From AWTP1-13 sp963797005 (GTDB lineage Bacteria > Pseudomonadota > Alphaproteobacteria > Rhizobiales > Hyphomicrobiaceae), in NCBI GenBank assembly GCA_963797005.1, contig CAWCOF010000014.1:248001-312000 (forward strand): a stretch of DNA of 64,000 bases, read 5' to 3'. The translations under genes and the position numbers were made by a program. Of the stretch, positions 31,676 to 46,299 are shown in pieces. How positions within the stretch are numbered: the stretch's first letter is position 1; the number at the start of each line of letters is the position of its first letter. Below the pieces are notes generated by a model that did not search any database, was not told the origin of the DNA, and saw only the letters and a list, made by a program, of their open reading frames with translations.

Positions 31676-33728
31676 ATGCGTTCGTGGTCGGTTCGTTTGC
31701 TTGTGTATCTGTCACCAGTCGCTGGCCTTGCTTGCCTCAACTCCGCAGCGCTTGCCCAGCAGCCGATCGAGCTGGCCCCCATCACGGTGCAAGGCGCGAC
31801 TTTGGCTGCACCCCGCGCCGCTGCCGCGAGCACGCCTGCCGCGGAGGGCGCGGGTGATAGCGGGGGGGCAGATGGCGTTCCCGCCTACGCGATCGGCAAC
31901 GCCGTGACGGTCATCACGGGCGAGGAGCTGCGCGCGAGCCATGTGGGGCAGGTCGGGGATGCGTTGCGCAGTCTCCCGGGCATCTCGGTCAGCCGGTCGG
32001 GCGGCTCCGGCAACCTGACGGACGTGCGCATCCGCGGTGCGGAGAACAACCACACGCTCGTGCTGATCGACGGCATCGAGGCCAATACGACGACCAACGG
32101 CGCTTTCGACTTCTCCGACCTCTCGACCGACAACATCGAGCGCATCGAGGTGATCCGCGGACCCTTGAGCGGGATCTACGGGTCGAACGCGGTCGGCGGC
32201 GTGATCAATATCATCACGCGCAAGGGGCAGGGACCTCTAGCGCTGACGCTGCAGACGGGCATTGGCTCGCTGGCGACGCGGGAGACGAGCGCGCGGCTGT
32301 CGGGCGGCAACGACCGCGCCAACCTCTCGGTCGCCTATCATTGGCTCGACACCAACGGTTTCAACGTGTCGCCGCAGGGGAGCGAGGACGACGGCATGCG
32401 GCTCAGGAGCTTCTCGCTGAAAGGCGGCGTCAGGATCCTCGAGAACCTGAGCGTGGACCTGGCGCTGCGCCAGATCGACAAGCGCGCCGACCGCGACGGC
32501 TTCGGCGACCCATCTGCGCCGTTCGGCTCGATCGCTGCCTCCTTCGATGAGGCGTCCGCGCTGCGCGACAAGATCTTCCTGGCTGGAACGACCGTGCGCT
32601 GGGACACCTTCGACGGCAGGCTGACGCACGAGTTCCGGGCGACGCACAACGACACCTCGCTCGACGACAAGTCGTCCTCCTTTCACACGCTCAATCTAAG
32701 CGAGGCCGACACCTTCGGCTATGTGGCCACCTACCGCCTCGACACGCCGGCGATCTGGGGCAAGCACACGCTGACGGCGCTCGCCGAGAGCGGCAAGGAG
32801 GGCTTCACGCCGAAGGGCGACCTCACCGATGGAATAGAGCGCGGCCGCGATCGGGTGTCGTATGCCGCCGAGTGGCGCGGGGAGTTCGCCAACCGGCTGT
32901 TCCTGACGGCCGGCGCCCGCCACGACGACAACGACACGTTCGAGGACTTCACGACCTGGCGCGCCGCCCTGTCGTACAAGGAGCCGGGCTCCGCCTGGCG
33001 ACCGCATGCGAGCGTGGGGACGGCGGTGAAGGTGCCCACCATGTTCGAGCAGTTCGGCTCGATCCCGCTGTTCTTCACGCCCAACCCCGGCTTGACACCG
33101 GAGGAGTCGCTGGGCTGGGATGCGGGCATCGAGTACACGTTCGCGCGCGGCAGGGCCGTGCTCGACGTCACTTATTTTTACGCCGAGCTCGAAAACAAGA
33201 TCGACGGCTTCGCGCCGGGCCCGATGGGCACCTTCACGGCCGTCAACCTGGCCGGGGACCAGCACGCGGCAGGGCATCGAAATCGCCGGCCGGTTCAAGC
33301 TGCTGGCGAATGTGGGATTGGGCCTCTCCTACACCTATCTCGATGCACGCGATCCCGACGGGTCGCGCGAGCAGCGCCGGCCGCCGCACATGGCCCGCGC
33401 GGATATCGACTACAGCTTCGCAGGCGGCCGTGGCGCGGTGCGCGTGTCGACGGTCTACAACGGCGAGATCATCGACCGGGCGCCTTACGAGATCGGCACC
33501 TTCATCAATCGCCCGCAGACGGTGGGGGACTACTGGGTCGTGAATGCGGCGGCCTCCTACAAGCTGCAGCCGGGCGTGGAGCTGTTCGCACGCGTGGAGA
33601 ATCTGTTCGATCAGCGCTATCAAGAGGTCTACGGCTACCAAGCGGCGCCGGTCACGGCGTTCGCCGGCCTCAAGCTGACCTTCGGCGGCAAGGACGGGCT
33701 CGGTGGCGGCGGCAGCCGGGCGAAATAG
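31676..33728 (+). CDS. btuB: TonB-dependent cobalamin receptor, one frame break
   Basis: An outer-membrane receptor. It has a signal peptide (about 1-27), a TonB-box-like ELAPITVQG, then the plug domain (VGDALRSLPGISVSRSG, RIRGAENNHTLVLIDGIE, IERIEVIRGPLSGIYGSNAV). The beta barrel ends with VENLFDQRYQEVYGY and a terminal strand. An extra G near 33257 splits the barrel at NLAG/TSTRQGIEIAG; repair gives 683 residues. The specificity call rests on the cobalamin riboswitch and on the ABC transporter genes immediately downstream, rather than on the receptor sequence itself. Confidence 0.87.
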
Positions 33729-33746
33729 CACAGGGTACAGGACAAG

Positions 33747-34600
33747 ATGCGGCGGTCATTGGCCGGACTGGGGCTTGCGGCCGCCGCGCTGTGGCTCGGT
33801 GTGCTGCCGGCTACGGCCGCGCCGCCGCAGCGCATCGTCTCGCTCGATTTGTGCACCGACCAGCTGCTGGTCGACCTGGTGCCGCGCCGGCGCATCGCCG
33901 CGGTGACGCATCCTCGCCGCCGACCCGGCCGTGTCGGCCATTCCCGAGAAGGCAAGGGGGCATACCGATTACCCGCGGGGCCGCCGAGGACGTGCTGCGC
34001 TACGATCCGGACCTGGTGCTGGCCGGACCCTTCGGCGTGTCGGCGACGGTATCGCTGCTGCGGCGGCTCGGGCGCAACGTGGTGGTGGTGCCGCTGGCCT
34101 CACGATCTCGCCGGCGTCAGTGCCGCCGTGCGCGCCGTCGCGGCAGCGGTCGGGGCGGAGGCCAAGGGCGAGGCGATGGTCGCCGATTTCGAGCGGCGCC
34201 TGTCGCGGCTGCCGCCGCGTAGCCGGCGCGCGGCCGACGGCTGTGATCTACCAGATCGGTGGCGCGGTCTCGGGGCCCGGCAGCCTGGCCGATGCCGCGC
34301 TCGCCGCCGCCGGGTTCCGCAACATGTCCTCGGTCTATCGCTTGCGTCGCGGCGGGCAGGTGCCCGCTCGAAAGCCTGGTTGCCCGGCCGCCGGACCTTC
34401 TCGTGCTGGCAAGCCATGTCGACGAGTACCGCACCGTCGTGGCCGACAACCTGCGCCATCCCGCACTTGCGCGGCTGCGCCAGCATACGGCGTCGCTGGA
34501 GCTGCCCTGGCGGCATTGGCTGTGCGGCACGCCGCATGTCGCCGACGCGATCGAGCGGCTGGCCGACGCGCGAGCGCGCCTTGGGGCGCAGGCGCGATGA
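33747..34600 (+). CDS. btuF: Periplasmic cobalamin-binding protein, five frame breaks
   Basis: A TroA-superfamily B12/iron-type binding protein: signal peptide (LAGLGLAAAALWLGVLPATA), RIVSLDLCTDQLLVDL, a YDPDLVLAG segment, YQIGGAVSGPGSL and RPPDLLVLASHVDEY. Extra bases near 33912, 33958, 34100, 34240 and 34364 break the frame. With all five removed the length is exactly 282 residues, ending LADARARLGAQAR. Five independent insertions in 850 bases, all the same sign, is striking. The stop overlaps the next start (ATGA), consistent with a functional operon. Confidence 0.82.
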
Positions 34601-35592
34601 CGGCGGCATCCGGCACGGGAGGCGTCAAGCCGCTGTATCTGCTTGCTGGCTTGGGTGCGGCAACGCTGGCCGCGTTCGTCCTGTCGCTCTCGATCGGCCC
34701 AGCCGGCTTCGGCATCGACGCGACCGGAGAGGCGCGCGCGCTGATCTTCATGGAGATCCGCCTGCCGCGTGCGATCCTCGGGGCGTTGATCGGCGCCGCG
34801 CTGGGATTGTCGGGCGCCGCGCTGCAGGGCTACCTGCGCAACCCGCTTGCCGAGCCGACACTCGTCGGCGTCTCGGGCGGCGCGGCGCTGGGTGCGGTGC
34901 TTGCCATCCATCTGGGCCTGTCGCAGATCTTCGCCCTCGCTTTGCCGCTGGGCGGGCTGATAGGTGCTGCCGTCGCCATGGTGCTGGTGGTGGCGCTGGC
35001 GGGCGTGCGGGGCGGCCCCGTGACCTTGATCCTCGCCGGCCTCGCCGTCTCCAGCATCGCAACGGCGCTGATCTCGCTCGCGCTCAACCTGTCGCAGAAC
35101 CCGTTCGCCGCGGTCGAGATGGTGTTCTGGGTGATGGGCTCGCTCGCCGACCGCAGCCTCACGCAGGTGTGGCTGTCGGCGCCCCTGATGCTCGTCGGCA
35201 TCGGCCTGCTGCTCACCGTCGGCCGCGCGCTCGACGCCCTGACACTGGGCGAGGACGCGGCGGCGAGCCTCGGCACCGACCTTGCGCGCACGCGGCTGAT
35301 GGTGATCGCAGGTACGGCGCTCGCCGTCGGCGCGGCCACGGCCGTGACCGGCATCATCGGCTTCGTCGGCCTGATCGTCCCGCATGTGCTGCGGCCCTTT
35401 GCGCAGCATCGCCCCGGCCTGCTGCTGCCGGCCAGCATGCTGGGCGGTGCCATCATGCTGCTGGTGGCCGACGTGGGCTTGCGCCTGGTGCAGCCGTGGG
35501 CGGAGCTCAGGATCGGCGTGCTGACGGCGCTGATCGGCGCCCCGTTTTTCGTGTGGCTGGTCATCAGGACGCGCGCGGAGCTGGCGCCATGA
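34597..35592 (+). CDS. btuC: Cobalamin ABC transporter permease
   Basis: A 331-residue FecCD/BtuC-family permease with about ten membrane helices. Hallmarks are RLPRAILGALIGAALGLSGA, LQGYLRNPLAEPTLVGVSGG, VFWVMGSLAD and GIIGFVGLIVPHVLRPF, the last containing the ATPase-coupling region. It overlaps btuF and btuD by four bases on each side, so translation is coupled. The frame is intact, unlike its two upstream neighbours. Confidence 0.92.
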   Translation: MTAASGTGGVKPLYLLAGLGAATLAAFVLSLSIGPAGFGIDATGEARALIFMEIRLPRAILGALIGAALGLSGAALQGYLRNPLAEPTLVGVSGGAALGAVLAIHLGLSQIFALALPLGGLIGAAVAMVLVVALAGVRGGPVTLILAGLAVSSIATALISLALNLSQNPFAAVEMVFWVMGSLADRSLTQVWLSAPLMLVGIGLLLTVGRALDALTLGEDAAASLGTDLARTRLMVIAGTALAVGAATAVTGIIGFVGLIVPHVLRPFAQHRPGLLLPASMLGGAIMLLVADVGLRLVQPWAELRIGVLTALIGAPFFVWLVIRTRAELAP

Positions 35593-36362
35593 AGATCGAG
35601 GCGCGAGGCCTGCGCGTCGTCCTTGGTGCCCGCGAGGTGCTGTCGGGCCTCGATTTTTCCGCTCATGCGGGCGAGGTAACGGCCGTGATCGGCCCCAACG
35701 GTGCCGGCAAGACGACGCTGTTGCGGGTGGTTGCCGGCCTGCTGCGCGCGCGCGCGGGTGCCGCCGCCGTCGACGGCCGCGAGATCGCGAGCTGGGAACC
35801 GCAGGCTCTTGCGCGCGTGCTCGCCTACCTGCCTCAGGAGCGCGTCGTGCACTGGGCGTTGAGCGCGCGCGCCGTCGTTGCGCTCGGCCGGCTGCCGCAT
35901 CAGCCGATGGGCGCTGGCGAGAGCGCAGCCGACACGAGCGCCATTGCCGCGGCGCTGGCCGCCATCGATGCGACGCATCTGGCCGCGCGCCCTGTGCTCG
36001 ATATGTCGGGCGGCGAGCGCGCCCGCATCCTCGTTGCACGCGCTTTGGCGCAGGAGCCGCGCGTGCTGCTGGCCGACGAGCCGGCCGCCGGCCTGGATCC
36101 GGCACACCAGCTCACTCTGTTCCACCACTTCACGAGACTTGCCGAAGAGGGCCGCACGATCGTGGTGGCGCTGCACGATCTGTCGCTCGCCGCGCGCTTC
36201 TGTCACAGGATCGTGCTGATGCACAAAGGCCGCGCGATTGCCGCCGGATCGCCTGCGGAGGTGCTGACGAATGAGCACCTTGCCGCGGTCTACGGCATCC
36301 ACGCGCGCTTTGCCACGCTCGACGGTGTTCCGATTGTGTTGCCAACCGACGTGCTGTCATGA
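35589..36362 (+). CDS. btuD: Cobalamin ABC transporter ATP-binding protein
   Basis: 257 residues. Walker A GPNGAGKTT near residue 36, Q-loop LPQERVV, signature MSGGERARI, Walker B VLLADEPAAGLD and switch histidine ALHDL are all in place. It is the last gene of the riboswitch-controlled uptake set. FecE-like siderophore ATPases look very similar; the operon context decides for cobalamin. The frame is intact. Confidence 0.9.
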   Translation: MKIEARGLRVVLGAREVLSGLDFSAHAGEVTAVIGPNGAGKTTLLRVVAGLLRARAGAAAVDGREIASWEPQALARVLAYLPQERVVHWALSARAVVALGRLPHQPMGAGESAADTSAIAAALAAIDATHLAARPVLDMSGGERARILVARALAQEPRVLLADEPAAGLDPAHQLTLFHHFTRLAEEGRTIVVALHDLSLAARFCHRIVLMHKGRAIAAGSPAEVLTNEHLAAVYGIHARFATLDGVPIVLPTDVLS

Positions 36363-36417
36363 TGCCGCCCCTATCATGCACTCGTTGCGCGGTGGCTGAC
36401 CAAGGGGGACCCGAGAC

Positions 36418-37484
36418 TTGAGCTTTCTGCGGCGCAGGCAGCGTCTGAATCTGGCGCTGGAGGGCGGCGGCGCGCATGGGGCCTTCACCTGGGGCGTGCT
36501 CGACCGGCTGCTCGAGGAGGACACGCTCGAGCTCGGCTGGATCAGCGCCACCAGCGCCGGCGCGGTCAATGCCGTGGCGCTGGCGGCGGGACTCGCCGAA
36601 GGCGACCGGGCGGGCGCGCGCGCCAAGCTCAGGGCGGTGTGGGAGGCGGTGGCCAAGGCCGGCGTGCCCGACCTGATGCGGATCAATCCGTTCCTGGCCG
36701 GCATCAGCCGCTCGAACGCGATGGCGCAGGTGGCATCCTGTTTTCGCCCTACGACTTCAATCCGCTGGGCTTCGATCCCTTCCGCAAGCTGCTCGAGGCG
36801 CATGTCGACTTCGCCAAGCTTCGCGCGAGCGCCGGTCCGGAGCTGCTGATCGCGGCGACCGATGTGGCGACAGGGCGCCCGCGCCTCTTCCGGCGCAAGG
36901 AGATCTCGGTTGAGGCCGTGCTCGCCTCCAGTTGCCTGCCGACCTTGCATCACGCCGTCACCATCGGCGGTCACGCCTACTGGGACGGCGGCTTCTCCGC
37001 CAACCCCGACCTGCTGACGCTGGGACGCGAGAGCCCCGTCGGCGATACCTTGATCGTCAAGCTTACCCCGCATGAGGCGCGCGGCGTGCCGATGACGGCA
37101 CGCGAGATCACCGCACGCGTCAACAACATCACCTTCAACCAGCCGATGCTGCGCGATGTGGAGATGATCGAGACGGTGCGCTCGCTCTACAGCCGCTGGT
37201 CCCGCGCCAGCAACGGCGATGCGCGTCTCGCCCGCCACCGCTTCCACCTGATCGAGGCGGGGCGGTTCACCAGCTCGCTGGCTCCCGAAAGCAAGGCCAA
37301 GCCGGAGCTGGAGCTGCTCGTCTACCTGCACGGCGCCGGCCGCAGCGAGACCGAGAAGTGGCTGGAACGGTGTCGGCGCAGCATCGGGTGGAGGAGCACC
37401 GTCGATCTCGCCAAGCATTTCCTGGCGCGGCCGGAAGGCCCTGCGGCCGCCGCGTCCCCGCCGGCGCCCGAGGCAGCCGCTTGA
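36418..37484 (+). CDS. Patatin-like phospholipase, one frame break
   Basis: Serine lipid hydrolase of the patatin family: oxyanion-hole GGGAHGAFTWGVLDRL near the start, nucleophile elbow ATSAGAVNAV (serine about 39, with alanine in place of the usual first glycine of GxSxG), and the catalytic dyad aspartate in YWDGGFSANPDL. A missing G near 36732 breaks the frame ahead of GILFSPYDFNPLG; repair gives 355 residues. TTG start. It lies 55 bases after btuD but carries no link to B12, so it may have its own promoter or ride on the operon. Confidence 0.82.
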
Positions 37485-37620
37485 ACTCGACGCGGCGCGA
37501 TTAACCCTGCCGGCATGTCGCGGTGGAGAGTCATCGTGGTGTGGTCTTTAGGGTAGGCCGCGCCGGGCGGGCAGTGGCTCCAGCCAGCAGACGAGAAGAC
37601 GGAAGGAAGGCTGCGAGCCG

Positions 37621-39049
37621 ATGCTCCCCAACAACACCGCGCTGCGCCGACTGGTTGCCGCCGCGGTGACCGTTTTGGTTCTGATTCGGCGCCTATCGCT
37701 TTGCCGCGGGGGAAATCGGCGTGTCAGCCAACTCCAATGCTGGCGACCTTGCGGCCTTCGATGGCGTATGGCGCTCGCGCGGATACGGCATGCTCTGGGC
37801 CATCGAGGACGGCCGCCTCCAGGCCTACGAGGAGAGCGGGACTTATTGCATCCGCAGCGGGAAGGCGCAGGATCTCGGCGATCTCGCCGATGGCCTGCGG
37901 ATCCACGACAATGGCCGGACGCTGCGCATTGCGCTCGATGATCCGACCTACGCGTTCACATTCGATAGCATCGACGCTCTGCCGGAGGCGTGCACGCGCA
38001 AACAGGCCGCCGGTCCGGTCGCCGTCATCGACGCCCTGGCGCAGATCTTCACGGCGCACTACGCGTTCTTTCGCGAGCGCAAGATCGCCTGGCCGAAGAT
38101 CGTCCGGATCGCCAAGTCGAAGGTCGACGCCGATACCTCCGAGGAAGAGCTGATCGGCGTGATCAGGGGCATGCTCGCCTATTTCCCCGATGACCACGTG
38201 AGCCTGCGCGCCCGGCTCGGCGACAAGAAAGTCGTCGTCAATACGGGCGAGGGGAGCGTCCTGAGAGGCGTCGCCGCTGAGGCCCGCGCGGAGGGCGTCG
38301 AGTTCAACGACCTCATCGAGCGCTGGAAGGGGACGGTATGGGACGAGCGCACACAGACCGAGTTGCTGGGGGATAGCGCCCACTCGAGCGGCAACGGCAA
38401 CATTAGGTATGGCCTGATCGGCGGCGACATCGGCTACCTCGGCATCCTGTCGATGGACAGCTTTGCCGAGGGCGACGCAGACGATGCCACAGCGCTCGAT
38501 CAGGCGCTAGACGGCGCCATGGCGTCGTTCAAGCAGGCCAAGGCCGTCATCGTCGACGTGAGCCTCAACGACGGCGGGCAGGATCGCCTGGCGCGATTGA
38601 TCGCGTCGCGGTTCGCCGACAAGCCCACATTGGGCTACTCGAAGTACGCCGGCGACGCGCGTGGGAGCGTTCCTCAGGCCATCCACATCGTACCCGGCGA
38701 GAGGCCGCGCTACACGGGGCCGGTGTACCTGCTGACCAGCAACGTGACGGTCAGTGCCGCCGAGGTCTTCACGATGGCCATGCGGGCGCTTCCCAATGTG
38801 ACGCATGTTGGACAGGCAACGCGCGGCTCGTTGTCCGATGTCCTGACGAAACAGCTCCCCAACGGCTGGTCGGTCACTCTCTCGAACGAAGTCTATCTGG
38901 ATGCGGCCGGCAAGGCCTGGGAGGGTGCCGGCATCCCTCCCAAGGTTAAGATCAAGGTCTTCGGGGAAGACGGACATGCGGCCTCGTACGTCCATGCGAT
39001 CGAGGCCGTCGTCGACTGCATTCGCCGAGAGCGCTGCCCGAGCCGCTAG
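37621..39049 (+). CDS. S41-family (C-terminal-processing-like) serine peptidase, one frame break
   Basis: An N-terminal membrane anchor or signal (ALRRLVAAAVTVLVL), then an extracytoplasmic region with an S41 core: IGYLGILSMDSFAEG, AVIVDVSLNDGGQDRLARL and the nucleophile segment TSNVTVSAAEVFTMAM, with GQATRGSLSDV following. An extra A near 37684 breaks the frame within the anchor; repair gives 475 residues. No PDZ domain is apparent, which fits the IRBP-like branch better than Prc/CtpA. It lies 262 bases upstream of the aminotransferase gene on the same strand; a functional connection is not shown. Confidence 0.75.
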
Positions 39050-40595
39050 GCGAGGCGTCCTTGCAAGCGAGGAGCGACGTCGTTCCTCTGCGGCCCCGCA
39101 ACGAGCCGAGTGCTCCACGGCGATACACAGATTTACCATCCGCCGGGAAAGCGCCCCGGCCGGAAACCCCCCGCCACTATTTTTTGACAGCGCGCGCGTT
39201 GCGCCGGGCAGCCCGCAAACTGGGCAGGTGGCGCACCTCTTGCAGTACCGGGTTCCCAGAGACAGCAACGCGGCTTGGGAGACGCATTGTGGAACGAGAG
39301 GAGGCAATTCGATGCTGCCGGCAATGAAGAGACGCGTGCGAACCAGAGAATGCCGTCTTCGTCCAATCGGAATCCAACGTGCAGTCTTATGCGCGTGCGT
39401 TCCCGCAGATCTTCACGCGTGCCGCGGGCACCGAGTTGTGGGACATCCACGGCCGCCGCTATCTCGACTTCCTGTCCGGCGCCGGCTCCTTGAACTACGG
39501 GCACAACAACCCCGTCCTCAAGGAGGCGCTGCTCGACTACATCCGCGCAGGACGGCATCACGCACAGCCTCGACCTGCACACCACGGCGAAGGAACGCTT
39601 CCTGGAGGCCATGCGCGATATCGTGCTCGAGCCTCGCGGCCTCGACTACGTCGTGCAGTTCACCGGGCCGACCGGCGCCAACGCCGTCGAAGCGGCGCTC
39701 AAGATCGCGCGCAAGGCCACCGGCCGCACCAACGTCATCCACTTCACCAACGGCTTCCACGGCGCCTCCATGGGCGCCCTGTCGATGACCGGCAACCGCT
39801 ACATGCGGCGCGCGGCAGGCGTGCCGCTGGGCGGCGGCACCGTGATGCCGTTCGACGGCTATTTCGGCGACAGCATCGACACGGTCGCCTATCTCGATCG
39901 CATGCTGTGCGACCCCTCGAGCGGGGTGGACGAGCCCGCCGCCGTCATCGTCGAGGCGGTGCAGGGCGAGGGCGGCCTCAACGTGGCGCGCATCGGCTGG
40001 CTGCAGCGCCTGCGGGCGCTGTGCGATGCGCACAAAATCGTGCTGATCGTCGACGACATCCAGGCCGGCTGCGGGCGCACCGGCACCTTCTTCTCGTTTC
40101 GAGCCCGCCGGCATCAAGCCCGACATCGTCACGCTGTCGAAGTCGATCTCCGGCTACGGCCTTCCCTTCGCGGTGACGCTCATCAGGCGCGAGCTCGATG
40201 TCTGGAAGCCCGGCGAGCACAACGGCACCTTCCGCGGCAACAACCACGCCTTCGTCACCGCCGACGGCGGCGCTCGAGCACTACTGGCGCACGCCCGTTT
40301 TCGCCGAGAGCGTGCGCGCCAAGGGCGAGCATCTGTTCAACCGGCTGACCACCCTGGTCGACCGGTTCGCACCCGACCTCGTCGACGTGCGCGGCCGCGG
40401 CATGATGATCGGTATCCGCTGCGCCGATCCGAAGCGGGCCGCTGCCGTGGCGGAGCGGGCCTTCGTGCATGGCCTCGTCATCGAGCGCTGCCGGCCCGCA
40501 GGACGAGGTGATGAAGTGCATGATGCCGCTGACCACCTCTCATGCGGAATTGGATGAGGGCATCGACATTCTGACGCGTGCGCTCACGGAGGAGT

Positions 40596-44805
<4,210 letters not shown>

Positions 44806-44807
44806 AG

Positions 44808-44823
44808 GCCGGCTGCGGCCGGC
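44808..44823. terminator. Bidirectional hairpin between the NRPS gene and tyrS
   Basis: GCCGGC-TGCG-GCCGGC forms a tight 6-bp GC stem exactly in the 18-base gap between the two convergent stop codons. No T run on either side, so efficiency is uncertain. Confidence 0.45.
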
Positions 44824-46098
44824 TCACGCCGGTCGCAGCAGGACGTGCCGCTTCTTGCCCAGCGACAGCTTGACGACGCCGTCGCTCACGTCCTTCGCCG
44901 TCAGCCGCGCCGCCTCGTCCTTGACGGCCACGTCGTTGACGCGCAGACCTCCGCCGGCGATCTGTCGCCGCGCCTCGCCATTGGATTTAACGAGCCCCGC
45001 CTTGACGAAGGCGGCGAGCACGCCGAGGCCCGCCGACAGCTCGGCTACCGCGATCTCCACCGTGGGCAGGCCCTCCGCCAGCGCGCCCTGCTCGAAGGTC
45101 TGTGCGGCGGTTTCCGCCGCCGCATCCGCCTTGTCGCGCCCATGCAGCAGGGCAGTGGCTTCGGTCGCCAGCACCTTTTTCGCCTCGTTGATCTCGGCGC
45201 CCTCGAGCGCGGAGAGCCGGGCGATCTCGGGCATGGGCAGCGTGGTGAAGAGCTTCAGAAATCTGCCGACGTCGGCGTCCTCGGTGTTGCGCCAGTATTG
45301 CCAGAAATCGTAGGCGCTCATCTGCGCCTCGTTGAGCCACACCGCGCCTTGCGCGGTCTTGCCCATCTTGGCGCCGGAGGCGGTCTCGAGCAGCGGCGTC
45401 GTCAGCGCGTAGAGCTGGTGGGTGCCTCCAGGCGAAGCCGTCTTCGACAGCATGCGCCGGCCGAGGTCGACGCCCATGATGATGTTGCCCCATTGGTCGG
45501 AGCCGCCCATCTGCAGGTTGCACCCCGTGCGCCGGCCGAGCTCGACGAAGTCGTAGGCCTGGCAGATCATGTAGTTGAACTCGATGAAGCTCATCTCCTG
45601 CTCGCGCTCGAGCCTGAGCTTCACCGAATCCATGGTCAGCATGCGGTTGACGGAGAAGTGCCGGCCGATGTCGCGCAGCATGTCGATATAGTTGAGCCTG
45701 GTCAGCCAATCCGCATTGTCGAGCATGACGGCGTCGCCCTCGCCCGCACCGAATTTGAGGATCTTGGCGAACACCCCCTTGATGCTCTCCTTGTTGGCCT
45801 CGATCTCCTCGACCGGACGGATGGCGCGCGTCTCGTCCTTGCCGGAGGGATCGCCCACCCTGGTCGTGCCGCCGCCCATCAGCGTAATCGGCTTGTTGCC
45901 CGACTGCTGCAGCCAGTAGAGCATCATGATGGTGAGAAAGTTGCCGATATGCAGCGACGGCGCCGTGCAGTCGTAGCCGACGTAAGCGATCACCTCACCC
46001 TTCGCCGCCAAGGCATCCAGGCCGGCGAAATCCGAGCACTGGTGGATGAACCCGCGCTCATCCAGCGTGTTGAGGAAGTCGGACTTGAATTTTGCCAT
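44824..46098 (-). CDS. tyrS: Tyrosyl-tRNA synthetase
   Basis: Charges tRNA-Tyr. Class I signatures are PSLHIGN (HIGH box, about 50) and GAKMGKT (KMSKS box, about 235). The tyrosine-binding region NYMICQAYDF and GGSDQWGN are present, and a C-terminal S4-like RNA-binding domain ends SLGKKRHVLLRP. 424 residues. The MAKFKS start was chosen because upstream codons lie in a dispersed palindrome. The frame is intact. Confidence 0.96.
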   Translation of the reverse strand: MAKFKSDFLNTLDERGFIHQCSDFAGLDALAAKGEVIAYVGYDCTAPSLHIGNFLTIMMLYWLQQSGNKPITLMGGGTTRVGDPSGKDETRAIRPVEEIEANKESIKGVFAKILKFGAGEGDAVMLDNADWLTRLNYIDMLRDIGRHFSVNRMLTMDSVKLRLEREQEMSFIEFNYMICQAYDFVELGRRTGCNLQMGGSDQWGNIIMGVDLGRRMLSKTASPGGTHQLYALTTPLLETASGAKMGKTAQGAVWLNEAQMSAYDFWQYWRNTEDADVGRFLKLFTTLPMPEIARLSALEGAEINEAKKVLATEATALLHGRDKADAAAETAAQTFEQGALAEGLPTVEIAVAELSAGLGVLAAFVKAGLVKSNGEARRQIAGGGLRVNDVAVKDEAARLTAKDVSDGVVKLSLGKKRHVLLRPA

Positions 46099-46120
46099 GG
46101 TCGGCGCCGCATCCTTCCCG

Positions 46121-46210
46121 GTCATCCCGGTACTCGTCACCGGGATCCATCTCTCCGCTTGCTTCGACATTCGCAGGTGGGTGGATACCGGGGACAAGCC
46201 CCGGTATGAC
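46121..46210. repeat. GTCAT...ATGAC dispersed palindrome (element 1)
   Basis: Outer arms GTCATCCCGG and CCGGTATGAC enclose two hairpins: ATCCCGGT-N7-ACCGGGAT (46124-46146) and ATACCGGGG-ACAAG-CCCCGGTAT (46185-46207). It lies in the divergent tyrS/anmK promoter region. Two relatives with the same plan follow at 51531 and 56387. Of the type dispersed in alphaproteobacterial intergenic space. Confidence 0.75.
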
Positions 46211-46299
46211 AACGAAAACGCCCTTCGCGAGGGGCGATCCAGCCTGCGAACACCGGACGCGTAGGCGAACGGCAGGGAACATGCAAGAGGACCTACTCA

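Noticed and set aside
31676..34222. An 848-codon frame beginning at btuB and running into btuF
   Set aside because: After the break near 33257 the translation is not receptor-like; the genuine BtuB C-terminus lies in the shifted frame and stops at 33728.
33747..36362. A single 871-codon frame spanning btuF, the btuC region and btuD
   Set aside because: It is an artefact of insertions in btuF that remove stops. The middle third is out of frame with the BtuC permease, and only the last 257 codons are the real BtuD.
39184..39189. TTGACA box upstream of ectB as a promoter
   Set aside because: No acceptable -10 hexamer is found 16-18 bases downstream; the region there is GC-only. It is left as a chance match.
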